Source: Staphylococcus gallinarum
Lineage (GTDB): Bacteria; Bacillota; Bacilli; Staphylococcales; Staphylococcaceae
Length of the DNA stretch: 64,000 nt
Direction: 5' to 3'
Assembly (NCBI RefSeq): GCF_000875895.1
Contig: NZ_JXCF01000001.1
Span: forward strand, 372,001-436,000
The notes under the pieces were generated by a model, which saw only the letters and a list, made by a program, of their open reading frames with translations, had not been told where the DNA came from and searched no databases. Below, one piece after another: positions 52,202 through 61,369 of the stretch (positions are counted from its first letter, which is position 1; each line of letters starts with the position of its first letter). Made by a program: the position numbers and the translations under genes.

Positions 52202-53377
52202 TTATTGATAGTCAACCCACTGTGACCCTTTGTCAGCTGAGGCAACACAATTTTCAATCCAGCGTACACCTTCAATCCCGGAATTAATATCTGGGTAGAT
52301 AATTTGATCAAGAGCTGTTTCATCACCACGATTTTTGGCATCAATTGCTAGCGCAATATTTAAGTAAATATTACCCCAAGCTTCGGTTAAACCTTCTTGG
52401 TGTAATATGCCGAGTCTTTCATTTTGTAACGCTGAATCATCTAAGTATTCGGCACCACGATAAAGAATTTGAGTTGGAGCACCTTGTGGTTGATATTGTA
52501 ATTCATTCGGAGCACTATCCCACCATTCTAGACTTCCCTTAGACCCCACGATGCGAATACGTTGCCCATCCATTTGACCAGCATCAACTGCAGAGGTCCA
52601 CATACGTCCGACAGCACCATTGTCATAATGCATCATAATATAAGCATTGTCTTCTAATGGATAACGGCTACCTACAAAGCTTTGGCGATCACACAATAAT
52701 CTTTTAATATTTAAGTTTGGCATGATTAATTTAGAAATATAGTATGTGTGTATGGATAGATCGCCAATAACAAATGTTGGACCTGCAATCTTAGGGTCAA
52801 CACGCCATTTTTGGGCTGCATTATCCTTATCTCCTTGTGCGTTTCCTGCATAGCCGTGGGTATATTGCATTTCGACTAAATTTATATCGCCAATTTGACC
52901 CTGTTCTATCATGGCTTTCATTTGAAGAATAATTGAATTGCCAGAATATCCATATGTGACTCCGACAATTAGTCCTTGCTTTTCAGCAAAGGCTTTAATA
53001 TCTTCGGCTTCTTGTGTAGTAAATACAAGTGGTTTCTCGCAAATCACATGTAATCCTGCTTCTAAGGCAGCCATAGTTATTTCATAGTGTGTTCCATTTG
53101 GTGTTGCGATTGAGACAACTTCTACACCATCATCACGTTTGGCTTCTTCTGCTAATAAAGTTTGATAATCATCATAACATCGCTCTGGGTCTACACCTAG
53201 GTTTATACCGAATGATTTTCCGCGTTCGGTATCGATATCAAATGCACCTGCAACAAGTTCATAAGTTCGATCTCGAAGTGCACCGCTACGGTGTTTATAT
53301 CCAACTTGGCTTGTTCTTCCTCCACCAATCATACCCCAACGTAAAGCGTTCTCCATTTTCTTTTCACCATTATTCAT
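52202..53377 (-). CDS. Gfo/Idh/MocA family oxidoreductase
   Basis: A 391-residue NAD(P)-dependent sugar or polyol dehydrogenase. The Rossmann motif is GMIGGGRTSQVG (near residue 15). EKPL (HVICEKPLVFT, near 110) is the family hallmark, and the C-terminal domain has GDLSIHTYY with the putative catalytic His. It resembles inositol 2-dehydrogenase-like and rare-sugar oxidoreductases. The start at 53377 has GAGAGGAG. It is the last gene of a transporter, isomerase, dehydrogenase operon, so it probably oxidises the imported polyol or sugar. The exact substrate (inositol isomer or other) is not evident. Confidence 0.87.
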   Translation of the reverse strand: MNNGEKKMENALRWGMIGGGRTSQVGYKHRSGALRDRTYELVAGAFDIDTERGKSFGINLGVDPERCYDDYQTLLAEEAKRDDGVEVVSIATPNGTHYEITMAALEAGLHVICEKPLVFTTQEAEDIKAFAEKQGLIVGVTYGYSGNSIILQMKAMIEQGQIGDINLVEMQYTHGYAGNAQGDKDNAAQKWRVDPKIAGPTFVIGDLSIHTYYISKLIMPNLNIKRLLCDRQSFVGSRYPLEDNAYIMMHYDNGAVGRMWTSAVDAGQMDGQRIRIVGSKGSLEWWDSAPNELQYQPQGAPTQILYRGAEYLDDSALQNERLGILHQEGLTEAWGNIYLNIALAIDAKNRGDETALDQIIYPDINSGIEGVRWIENCVASADKGSQWVDYQ

Positions 53378-53414
53378 ATACAAGACTCCTCTCATACTCT
53401 AATTATTAAATTTG

Positions 53415-54353
53415 TTATACGACAACTTGTTGTAATGCTTTAATGGAAATATCTACACCGTCTTCTGGAGACATAGTAAAGTCTTCCATTTCTAAGGAGA
53501 CGAAGTCGTCATAACCACACATCTGAACAACTGAGAAAAATGACTTCCACCATTGCAAATCATGACCATGACCAACAGCAACATAGTTCCAAGCCCTATT
53601 TTTTGTATCATAAATGTCTTTAGTTTCTAATATTGTATTTAAAGCAGCAGGTCCCTCTTCAATTCTTAAATCTTTGCCATGCATGTGATGAATTGCACCT
53701 GTTAATTTACGTGCAGATTGGATGGGATCTCCGCCCATCCAAAACATATGACTTGGATCCAAATTCATGCCGATGATAGGGTCTACAGCATGTCGTAATT
53801 TAAGTAAAGTTTCGGGATTGTATACGAGCTGTGTGCCATGGTTTTCAAGTGCGATTTTCTCAATGCCATGTTGTTTAGCAATTGGAACAAGTTCTCGCCA
53901 ATAAGGTATCGCGATTTCTTCCCATTGATAGGTAAGTGCTTCTTTCAATTCGGGTGGCCAACTCATCGTAGTGGTAATCCAGTTCGGCATTGTATCTCCG
54001 GGTGTAGCGGGAGGTAATCCACTCATCATTACTATTTTTTTAACGCCTAGTATTTCTGCTAACTTAAACGTATTAATAGTGATTTCACGATGTTGTTTAC
54101 CTATGTCTCTAGGGTCTAACGGATTGCCAGAACAGTTTAATGCCACAATTTCTACTTGGTAAGTGGCTAACAGATTTTGCAATTTTAAGAATGCGGTCTC
54201 ACTAGTTAGTAATTCAGTGAGATTGAGATGTGGCGCGGGAGACCAACCACCAGTTGCTAATTCAATATGATAGACACCTTGTTGGGTAATTCTTTGCAAG
54301 ACTTCTTCTAATGAAAGGTGAGCGAGACTGTCAGTGTAATATGAAAGTTTCAT
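53415..54353 (-). CDS. Sugar phosphate isomerase/epimerase (xylose isomerase-like TIM barrel)
   Basis: A 312-residue AP-endonuclease-2/IolE/IolI-like TIM barrel. VYHIELATGGW near residue 31, ALNCSGNPLDPRD near 73, KIALENHGTQLVYNPETLL near 165 and GMNLDPSHMFWMGGDP near 195 carry the usual Glu, Asp and His metal ligands. HMHGKDLRI follows near 222, and SLEMEDFTMSPEDGV near the end. It is the middle gene of the operon, 13 bp after the transporter and 37 bp before the dehydrogenase. It should act on the product or substrate of that dehydrogenase. Confidence 0.85.
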   Translation of the reverse strand: MKLSYYTDSLAHLSLEEVLQRITQQGVYHIELATGGWSPAPHLNLTELLTSETAFLKLQNLLATYQVEIVALNCSGNPLDPRDIGKQHREITINTFKLAEILGVKKIVMMSGLPPATPGDTMPNWITTTMSWPPELKEALTYQWEEIAIPYWRELVPIAKQHGIEKIALENHGTQLVYNPETLLKLRHAVDPIIGMNLDPSHMFWMGGDPIQSARKLTGAIHHMHGKDLRIEEGPAALNTILETKDIYDTKNRAWNYVAVGHGHDLQWWKSFFSVVQMCGYDDFVSLEMEDFTMSPEDGVDISIKALQQVVV

Positions 54354-54366
54354 TTAACTCCTCCTT

Positions 54367-55812
54367 TTATAATTTGGGTTCTTTTGCAATTTTTTTAGTA
54401 CGCTGTGATTTTGTTGTAATCTGAGATTTAAAGTAGTCTTCAATTTCTTCGAGCGACTTGCCCTTAGTTTCTGGTAAGAATATTTTTACGAAAATAATGG
54501 ACATGATATTTAATAATGCGAAGATGATAAATGTATTAGACAGTCCAAGGTGACCTAGTAATATTGGAAAAACAAGACTGACTGTGAAATTGGCCATCCA
54601 TAAGAAAAAGACGCTAGCACCCATGCCAAAGCCACGAACCTTTAGTGGGAATATCTCTGATAACATGAGCCAGGTTACTGGTGCTATTGCGCCTTGCATA
54701 AAGGCTAAAAATGTTACAGTTAAAGATAATACGATAAATGGAAACGCAGGACTGTTCTGTAAAAATATTGGAAATATACCAAGTAAGACTAACGTGACTA
54801 TTACCCCAGCTTGACCGACGAGTAGCATTGGCTTTCTGCCTACTTTTCCTAATAGCCAAATACCGACGAAAACAGCTAATACTGAGACAATTCCATTAGC
54901 GATATTTCCAATAAGTGCTGCCTTTGTTGCTAAACCTGCATTACGTAAAATTTCAGTACCGTAATACATGATTGAATTCACTCCGGTAACTTGTTGTACA
55001 ATCCCAATACCGATACCAATGTAAAGAATGCGTCGAACCCATGCTTGTTTAAATGATATGTTTGAATCTGATTTTAAGCGACGTTCATTATCGATATGAG
55101 TTTTGATTTCGCGTACTTCTGACTCAGCTGTTTGCTCATCTCTTAAAGAACGTAAAATGTTATATGCGGGCCAATATTTGTGTTTACTTGCATACCATCT
55201 AGGACTTTCTGGGACAGTCAACATACCAAACCAAAGAAAAACAGCCGGTAAAGTTGCAACGAGTAACATAACACGCCAAATACCTGGATTGTCGATTGCA
55301 TTACCCAAAACGGCATTAATGACATAAGCTGATAGTTGGCCAGTCACTATCATGAGTTCATTTTGAGTAACCATTCTGCCTCGTTGTTCCTTTGCTGCCA
55401 TTTCTGATAAGAAAGTCGGAACAATGACCGAAGCACCACCCACTGCTAAACCAAGAATGATTCGAAACGTGACCATAGAAAAGACATTGGGAGATAAACC
55501 ACAACCTAATGTGGCAAAGAAGAAAATAATGGCCAAACACATTATCATTTTCTTTCTACCAAATGTATCTGCCAGCTTTCCTCCTGATATTGCCCCAAAA
55601 GCAGCTCCAAAAATTAATGAACTTGAGACTAATCCTTCAGTAGCCGGTGATAAATTTAATTGGCTAGAGAGTGACATATAAGGTAATGCGCCATTGATGA
55701 CACCTGTATCGAATCCAAATAGCAGACCACCTAATGTAGAAATCACTGTGATTTTGAGCATCTTCCTGTTTTTTCTATCAATATCTGAGTGTTTTATAAT
55801 GAAAACCTCCAT
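54367..55812 (-). CDS. Sugar porter-family MFS transporter (IolT/XylE-like)
   Basis: A 481-residue proton-coupled sugar or inositol symporter with twelve helices. All sugar-porter signatures are present: GGLLFGFDTGVINGALPY (helix 1), GGKLADTFGRKK (2-3 loop), PESPRWY (after helix 6), QQVTGVNSIMYYGTEIL (helix 7) and PETKGKSLEEIE (end). The canonical ATG at 55812 has only a poor site before it. A strong GGAGG lies inside the first codons and would suit an ATT start at residue 5. It is the first gene of the operon, with a cre site about 70 bp upstream. Confidence 0.88.
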   Translation of the reverse strand: MEVFIIKHSDIDRKNRKMLKITVISTLGGLLFGFDTGVINGALPYMSLSSQLNLSPATEGLVSSSLIFGAAFGAISGGKLADTFGRKKMIMCLAIIFFFATLGCGLSPNVFSMVTFRIILGLAVGGASVIVPTFLSEMAAKEQRGRMVTQNELMIVTGQLSAYVINAVLGNAIDNPGIWRVMLLVATLPAVFLWFGMLTVPESPRWYASKHKYWPAYNILRSLRDEQTAESEVREIKTHIDNERRLKSDSNISFKQAWVRRILYIGIGIGIVQQVTGVNSIMYYGTEILRNAGLATKAALIGNIANGIVSVLAVFVGIWLLGKVGRKPMLLVGQAGVIVTLVLLGIFPIFLQNSPAFPFIVLSLTVTFLAFMQGAIAPVTWLMLSEIFPLKVRGFGMGASVFFLWMANFTVSLVFPILLGHLGLSNTFIIFALLNIMSIIFVKIFLPETKGKSLEEIEDYFKSQITTKSQRTKKIAKEPKL

Positions 55813-55879
55813 TCTTTATAAGAAAAATCAATAAATAACTAAAAAATAATCAACAGTTGATATTAGAGATAACTATAAT

Positions 55880-55893
55880 TGTAAACGCTTTCT
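55880..55893. promoter_or_regulatory. CcpA cre site of the sugar porter operon
   Basis: TGTAAACGCTTTCT matches 13 of 14 positions of cre, about 70 bp before the transporter start. Catabolite repression is likely. Confidence 0.65.
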
Positions 55894-56332
55894 TAGTCAA
55901 TCGTTTTCTTATGAAGATAATATTTTTGGAATTATTAACAACCTAGAAATGTTGTTAAATCAAGCATAATAGCTAATTAAAATAATGCTAAAAAGAGTAA
56001 TATTACTTTTTGAGAGAGACAGGATTTTCTGCAAATGGATAAGTGTTGGTTATTTCTTGATTTTTTGTATAGTTTCATCATTAAAGTCATAGCAATTATT
56101 TTTAAATATGATATGTTATGAGGTAGTGATAAACAAAAAGACTGGACATTAATCATGTCGCAGTCTGTAAATGGTGTTCTGAATTGTGTTGGAGGTTTGC
56201 TTGTATACGTAGTTGATTAAAGTAGTTAGTTTATTGTTGTCTTGTTATTTCATTGACGTTGACGTTAAACTCTATCGGCTTAGAACCTAGAATCTGTTCA
56301 GTAATTTTGAATGTTCATGTCGCTGTATATAT
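55894..56332. other. Intergenic region upstream of the sugar operon
   Basis: About 440 bp between two minus-strand transcripts. It holds the terminator hairpin at 56133-56166 and no gene that I can support. No regulator gene for the sugar operon is adjacent. Confidence 0.5.
56133..56166 (-). terminator. Terminator of the NiaR-type gene
   Basis: AGACTG-GACAT pairs with ATGTC-GCAGTCT with one bulged base. On the minus strand five T follow. It lies 167 bp past the repressor stop codon. Confidence 0.65.
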
Positions 56333-56854
56333 TTAATCTTTGACGATATAATGATGCTCGTTTAAATCTCTTACAGCATTGTCCAAAATCTTTTCAGTAT
56401 GGGCAGAAATGGTGTGAAGATGTAGACCATCAGTAAGGTTCGCCAACATCTTTCCTTGATATTTTTCCATTTGTTGTATAAATTGATGTAAATCTTCATG
56501 ACTTTCGATCATTAAATCTTTCTTGATAGTGCCGTATAAGGGATGTTCAATAGAGACGTCATCTACCATAGCACCATTATCAAGAATAATTGTTAATTCT
56601 TCTTCCATTTGTTCTTGAGTATGTTGGCACTTGATGATGCGTTTAAAATGTTTACCTTGTGTTTCGTATTCTATGACATATCCTCTACTAGTTGAATGAA
56701 TCGTATGGTTATGTGATTTTAATATTGAGATATCTTTGACGATGATTTGTCTGGAAACATTAAACTTATCACTTAAATGTTTACCACTGATAGGTTGTTT
56801 AGATGATTTAAGTAATTGTAGAATTTGTGACCTACGATAATCTGGAGTGTCCAT
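56333..56854 (-). CDS. niaR: NiaR-type nicotinate-responsive repressor
   Basis: A 173-residue repressor. An HTH_11 winged helix (about 5-60: QPISGKHLSDKFNVSRQIIVKDISILKSH) precedes a 3H domain (about 75-170). The 3H histidines are present: the one in IEHPLYG, and those in LTDGLHLHTI. In Firmicutes NiaR (YrxA) represses NAD synthesis or niacin uptake genes when nicotinate is plentiful. No niacin transporter or nad gene is next to it here. Its own upstream region has two TTACA-N2-TGTAA palindromes that may be operators. Confidence 0.85.
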   Translation of the reverse strand: MDTPDYRRSQILQLLKSSKQPISGKHLSDKFNVSRQIIVKDISILKSHNHTIHSTSRGYVIEYETQGKHFKRIIKCQHTQEQMEEELTIILDNGAMVDDVSIEHPLYGTIKKDLMIESHEDLHQFIQQMEKYQGKMLANLTDGLHLHTISAHTEKILDNAVRDLNEHHYIVKD

Positions 56855-57346
56855 ATTTTAATTCCTCCTTAAATTTAAGGCATATTCCATTCCATAGCAG
56901 CTGTGTATATTGGAAAGTTGATATCAGTTTCTGTAGATGGCTAATGAATTTATTTTAACCTGTAAAGTGCTTGTTAACAATAAATTTGAAAAAATGATTT
57001 ATAAATTAGGTTAATATTTCCAAACACAATTTAGTAGCATGGCGTAAATTTCCATACATTACATGTGTAAAAGTGTAGGTGGGAATGAAATGCTATATAG
57101 TGGTGAGAAAGAAATGTAAATAATGCACAGTCGATAAACGGCTTGATATAAAGGTTTTTTAGTTGTTTACATATGTAAAACTAAGACTTGTAACTATTGG
57201 GATGTGTGAGGGGTTTAAAGTACGATATGAATGTTGTTGTATACAGGGGGCTATTAGAAACACATTGATGAGTAGATAAAAAACGTAAATAACTACCTAT
57301 AATTTAGGAAGTATTTACGTTTTAGTATGGAATCAATATATTAATA
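56855..57346. other. Regulatory region upstream of niaR
   Basis: About 490 bp. It contains TTACATGTGTAA at 57059-57070 and TTTACATATGTAAA at 57166-57179, plus the FmhA terminator at 57277. No supported gene. The two palindromes share TTACA-N2-TGTAA and lie 108 bp apart. Confidence 0.45.
57277..57322 (-). terminator. Rho-independent terminator of the FmhA gene
   Basis: AAACGTAAATA pairs with TATTTACGTTT. On the minus strand a six-T run follows, 25 bp past the stop codon. Confidence 0.85.
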
Positions 57347-58591
57347 TTACTTATTTAGCAATTGGTAAATCTTATAGAAGAAAGGGCGAACAGGTTTTAC
57401 AAAATCACCGATAAATTCTTCGACGTGTGCGTTAAATCCTTTTTTAAATTGCTGCACACCATAGTCTTCTGCATTATCACTGAAATCTCCTGTAATACCA
57501 TAAAAATTATAACGTGGGATATTGTGTTTTTTAGCATATTCAATCATTTCCCATTGTAGTCGATATGCTCCCATAAATTGATTATATTTAGGATTTGAAC
57601 CACTTGATAAGTAGTACACTTCGTCTTTTGTACAGATGTAAAGTGCGGCAGCAAGATTAAGCATCTTACCTTCGCTATCGATTAGTGATTGAGTTTCTGT
57701 TAATTTTTTCAAATTACTATCTTTTTGTTGATTAAGTTGCGTTAATTTTGATTTGTTTTTCTTAGAATTGGGAGATTCTGCTAGTTTATTTTCTAGTTCT
57801 GTCACTTGATTAGACAGTGATACATCTTTATCTGTTAGTTTCTGTAGATATTTTTCAAGGTCTATGTATGCCATTTTTAGCATTGCGCTTTGTGGATACA
57901 TATTTTGCATATCTCGGAAATAGGTGTTGGGATCTTGCTTAAATGTAAATCCATGTTTTTCTTCAGCCATTTTAAATAGTTCGTAAAATGTATCTGTTTC
58001 TGAATAATCAAGAGTGCGAACTTCTACGCCCATTTCAAATGTTTTTTTAATGTTTCTACGTGTTTGGTAGTCCATAGATTTTAATAACTGTTCTGCAGTT
58101 TGCTCTTGTAAATCCAATACTGACATCCAGCGAATCTGACTTTTATCGGAATAGCCGATGGAATAGCCTTGATGTTGATAACCTAAGTTGTGTAGTTGTT
58201 TTATTAAACCTTGATTATCAAATGCTTCAATGATTTCGCCTTCAGCTGTTCGCTTATTCTCCAAAATGTAAGGGTCAACCATAACGAATAAAGTGTTTTG
58301 TTGTTTTAAGTATTTTGTTAATCCATTGAAAAAGCAATCTACTAGCTTTGAATTGCTATAGTCTAATACAGGACCCTTGTGAGAATAAAAATATTTGAAA
58401 AATTTCAGTGCTTTAGCTTCTGTTAGTAAACAAGCAGCTAATACTTTGTTGTTGTCTTTTACTCCTACCAAATGAACATCATTTTTCTTTTGGTGTCTAT
58501 ATTGATATTGTTCGACTGATTGAGTGTAATGTACAAAGTTGTCTTCTATAAAGCTTTTGTACTCAGACTCAGTTAGTTTGGTAAAATTCAT
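57347..58591 (-). CDS. fmhA: FemXAB-family aminoacyltransferase, FmhA-like
   Basis: A 414-residue peptidoglycan interpeptide-bridge enzyme of the FemABX family, which adds amino acids from charged tRNA to the lipid II stem peptide. There are two GNAT-like subdomains. FYSHKGPVLDY lies near residue 68 and RWMSVLDLQ near 155. A long helical-arm coiled coil (about 250-310: YLQKLTDKDVSLSNQVTELENKL) is followed by SSGSNPKYNQFMGAYRLQWEMIEYA and YNFYGITGDF near the end. Length and domain order fit FmhA, a non-essential Fem factor thought to insert serine in place of glycine in some staphylococci. Monocistronic, with a terminator. Confidence 0.88.
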   Translation of the reverse strand: MNFTKLTESEYKSFIEDNFVHYTQSVEQYQYRHQKKNDVHLVGVKDNNKVLAACLLTEAKALKFFKYFYSHKGPVLDYSNSKLVDCFFNGLTKYLKQQNTLFVMVDPYILENKRTAEGEIIEAFDNQGLIKQLHNLGYQHQGYSIGYSDKSQIRWMSVLDLQEQTAEQLLKSMDYQTRRNIKKTFEMGVEVRTLDYSETDTFYELFKMAEEKHGFTFKQDPNTYFRDMQNMYPQSAMLKMAYIDLEKYLQKLTDKDVSLSNQVTELENKLAESPNSKKNKSKLTQLNQQKDSNLKKLTETQSLIDSEGKMLNLAAALYICTKDEVYYLSSGSNPKYNQFMGAYRLQWEMIEYAKKHNIPRYNFYGITGDFSDNAEDYGVQQFKKGFNAHVEEFIGDFVKPVRPFFYKIYQLLNK

Positions 58592-58726
58592 GAAAAATTA
58601 CTCCTGTCCAATTTAAAGTATGTATTATATCCTATTACATATTCGTATTGTATTCAATTTAAAAGAATGAAGTAAAATTACATAATCTTGAATTGTGCAA
58701 ATCCAAATTACTTTAATATAGGGAAA

Positions 58727-58742
58727 TGTTTCACGAAAAACA
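58727..58742. promoter_or_regulatory. parS-like site (weak candidate)
   Basis: TGTTTCACGAAAAACA differs at two of sixteen positions from the parS consensus TGTTTCACGTGAAACA. The left half is perfect. Confidence 0.25.
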
Positions 58743-58840
58743 TTTAATAATTTTAACTAATTGTTAGTCGTGTAAAAGGGGGTTAAATGCTGTTATGATG
58801 GTAGATATAGAGAAGCTATATTTATAATATGACAAAATAA

Positions 58841-58914
58841 AATACACATAATCATATGACACTGAAGATAATCAACATCATTTGTTAACAGTATCAATTT
58901 AACTATGTGTATTT
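58841..58914 (-). terminator. Terminator of the efflux adaptor gene
   Basis: AATACACATA pairs with TATGTGTATT, and an inner GATACTG/CAGTGTC stem closes the loop on the minus strand. A T-rich stretch follows on that strand. Confidence 0.6.
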
Positions 58915-58943
58915 TTATTATGACTTATACAATTGCTCACTAA

Positions 58944-59996
58944 CTAAGAATCTGATGGTTCGATTTTTTGTCCTTCTTGTAAATTAGCATTAGGCTTTTT
59001 GATGATTTTCTCTCCAACCTTTACACCTTGTTTAACGATGATATTACCTTTTGAATGACCGGTAATAATAGGTCGTTTGTGTACTCTGTTTTGTTGATCA
59101 ACAATGAATACGCAATTATCCTTTGTCAGTGCACTTTCAGGTAATTGTGCCGTATTTACATGTATTTTGGTTTTAACAGTAAAGCCATCTTTAATTGATG
59201 AAGATAAATTTCCAATTGTAACTTCATATTGGGAGGGCTTGTTAGTATTGTTAATTGGAGTGGATTTATCTTTGCTAGCTTGATCTACGTTCTTTTGTCC
59301 TGCTGTAGATAAATCAGCGATTTGAATTACCTTACCCTTTGTTTTGGTTCCACCATTATTGGCATCAACATCGACTAAATCGCCTTGCTTAATTTTATCA
59401 ATATCATATTCAGAAACAGTTGTCTTAATCTCAGGTTTGTTAGAAACAAGTTGTAAGATATTGCCGTTTTTATCTACATCTTTGTTAATATAGTTTACCG
59501 TACCATCAAAGGTTGCATAAATATCTTTGCTAGACTGATTATCATGTAAATTTAATACATGCTGGGCCTGATTTAACTGTTGCTGATCTTTCGTTAAGCG
59601 CTGTTGTATCTTACTATCGTTTGGTTTTTTATTTAACGCAGTATAATCTTTTTCAACGTAATTTTGAAATTTTTTAACATCGCTGACCAGTTTAGGTCTA
59701 ATACTACTGTTCGTATCGTAGTATATAAGTGGTGTGCCTTTTTTTACAAATTGGTTATCTTGAATTTGAGGACGTATGTATGATCCAATATCACGATTCT
59801 CTTGATACACTTTAATCGTTTGAGGAGAGGCTTTTCCTGTTTGATTTAATGCCTTTGCTTTTTTAATTGTATAAGTTTGATATGAGTCGTGCTTGTTGCT
59901 ATCTATAATGTCCATTTGTCTTAAGATAAAATAAGTGATTAATATAATTAAGATAATAAGTACTATAATAGATAGCCATAATTTTTTATTTTTCAT
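58944..59996 (-). CDS. MacA/HlyD-like efflux adaptor (membrane fusion protein)
   Basis: A 350-residue single-pass membrane protein. An N-terminal helix (residues 5-25) anchors it. Outside are two half-lipoyl segments (GSYIRPQIQDNQFVKKGTPLIYYD and FDGTVNYINKD) separated by a helical hairpin (about 100-155). A beta-barrel domain with VSEYDIDKIKQGDLVDV then leads to a membrane-proximal domain (SKGNIIVKQGVKVGEKII). It is transcribed away from the FtsX-type permease and ATPase genes at 60307-62035 and is likely to work with them. Substrate unknown; antimicrobial peptide or lipid export is a reasonable guess. Confidence 0.82.
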   Translation of the reverse strand: MKNKKLWLSIIVLIILIILITYFILRQMDIIDSNKHDSYQTYTIKKAKALNQTGKASPQTIKVYQENRDIGSYIRPQIQDNQFVKKGTPLIYYDTNSSIRPKLVSDVKKFQNYVEKDYTALNKKPNDSKIQQRLTKDQQQLNQAQHVLNLHDNQSSKDIYATFDGTVNYINKDVDKNGNILQLVSNKPEIKTTVSEYDIDKIKQGDLVDVDANNGGTKTKGKVIQIADLSTAGQKNVDQASKDKSTPINNTNKPSQYEVTIGNLSSSIKDGFTVKTKIHVNTAQLPESALTKDNCVFIVDQQNRVHKRPIITGHSKGNIIVKQGVKVGEKIIKKPNANLQEGQKIEPSDS

Positions 59997-60306
59997 TTTA
60001 TAACACCTGCCAACTTGTCAGTACCCATAGAATGTTTGTCAAAACGTTGTTTGCAACTGGTTTTAGCACTTGTTTTAGCGGAAAAAGGCTTGAATAAGCT
60101 TGATGGATAATATAAATGCGGAAAAATATTTTTAAATTTATTATTATAAGTAATATTAATTTCTGGGAAATTAATGATTTAACAGTTAATATTATTAGAG
60201 ATAGTAGTTATACATAGATGAAATAAATGTAGTGAAAACAAATTTACAAATTGATTTAAAAAGTAGGATTTTTTAAAGTGAATTGCATTATTTAGGGAGT
60301 GGACGT

Positions 60307-61356
60307 ATGTATTTAGCATGGAATGAAATGCGCAGAAATAAATTGAAGTTTGGGCTTATCATAGGTGTGCTTGTTATGATTAGTTATTTATTATTCTTTT
60401 TATCTGGGTTAGCCAGTGGCTTGATAAATATGAATAGAGAAGGCATTGATAAGTGGCATGCAGATGCTATTATCTTAAACAAAGATGCTAATAAGACAGT
60501 GGCACAATCAGTTATTGATAAGAAAGATATTGAGCATAAATATGCTAAGCAGACACCATTGAAACAGACGGGTATTATTGCATCAAATGGCAAGAAAAAG
60601 GAAAACGCATTATTGTTCGGTGTGACCCAAAAATCGTTTTTAATGCCGAAAATAATTTCCGGTCATAAATTCAAGCATGATAATGAAGTTGTAGCAGATG
60701 CCACATTAAAAGAAAAAGGGTTTAAATTAGGGAATCGCTTATCATTATCACAATCAGATGAAAAATTAAAAATAGTAGGGTTTAGTGAGAGTGCTAAATA
60801 TAATGCTTCTCCTGTTGTCTTTGCGAATGAGGCAACTATCGCAAAAATTAATCCAATGTTGAGTAAAGATAAGGTCAATGCATTAGTGGTGAAAGATAGT
60901 AAATGGAAACAACAAAAGCTCAATCATAATTTAGAGGCAGTATCTATAGAGAATTTCGTTAAACAATTACCAGGGTATAAGGCGCAGAATTTAACGTTAA
61001 ACTTCATGATTGTCTTTTTATTTATTATATCAGCTTCTGTAATTGGCATTTTCTTATATGTTATGACATTGCAAAAGCAAAGTTTATTTGGTGTGCTTAA
61101 GGCTCAAGGTTTTACAAATGGCTACTTGGCTAAAGTTGTGCTAGCACAAACATTTATTATTTCATTAATAGGCACAGTGTTAGGCCTTGTATTAACGTTG
61201 ATAACCGGCGCTTGTTTACCATCAGCAGTACCAGTTTCCTTTAACATTATTACATTAGTAATATTTGGCATTGCTTTAATCATTGTTTCAATCGTTGGCA
61301 GTCTTTTCTCAATATTAACTGTTCGAAAAGTAGATCCATTAAAGGCTATAGGATAA
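60307..61356 (+). CDS. FtsX-like ABC permease (HrtB/MacB-type)
   Basis: A 349-residue permease with four helices: one near the N-terminus (NKLKFGLIIGVLVMISYLLFF-type), then a long extracellular domain (about 50-230) and three C-terminal helices. The C-terminal FtsX domain has MTLQKQSLFGVLKAQGFTNGYLAK and VRKVDPLKAIG at the end. Topology and length resemble HrtB and DevC. The start at 60307 has GGGAGTGG; an earlier in-frame ATG is less well placed. It lies 13 bp before the ATPase gene and is divergent from the adaptor gene, forming a tripartite MacAB-like exporter. Confidence 0.87.
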   Translation: MYLAWNEMRRNKLKFGLIIGVLVMISYLLFFLSGLASGLINMNREGIDKWHADAIILNKDANKTVAQSVIDKKDIEHKYAKQTPLKQTGIIASNGKKKENALLFGVTQKSFLMPKIISGHKFKHDNEVVADATLKEKGFKLGNRLSLSQSDEKLKIVGFSESAKYNASPVVFANEATIAKINPMLSKDKVNALVVKDSKWKQQKLNHNLEAVSIENFVKQLPGYKAQNLTLNFMIVFLFIISASVIGIFLYVMTLQKQSLFGVLKAQGFTNGYLAKVVLAQTFIISLIGTVLGLVLTLITGACLPSAVPVSFNIITLVIFGIALIIVSIVGSLFSILTVRKVDPLKAIG

Positions 61357-61369
61357 GGGAGTGACATAA

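Larger units (their letters stand above)
58592..58943. other. Intergenic region between the efflux adaptor and fmhA
   Basis: About 350 bp with the fmhA promoter, the terminator at 58841-58914 and a parS-like site at 58727-58742. No supported gene. Confidence 0.5.
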
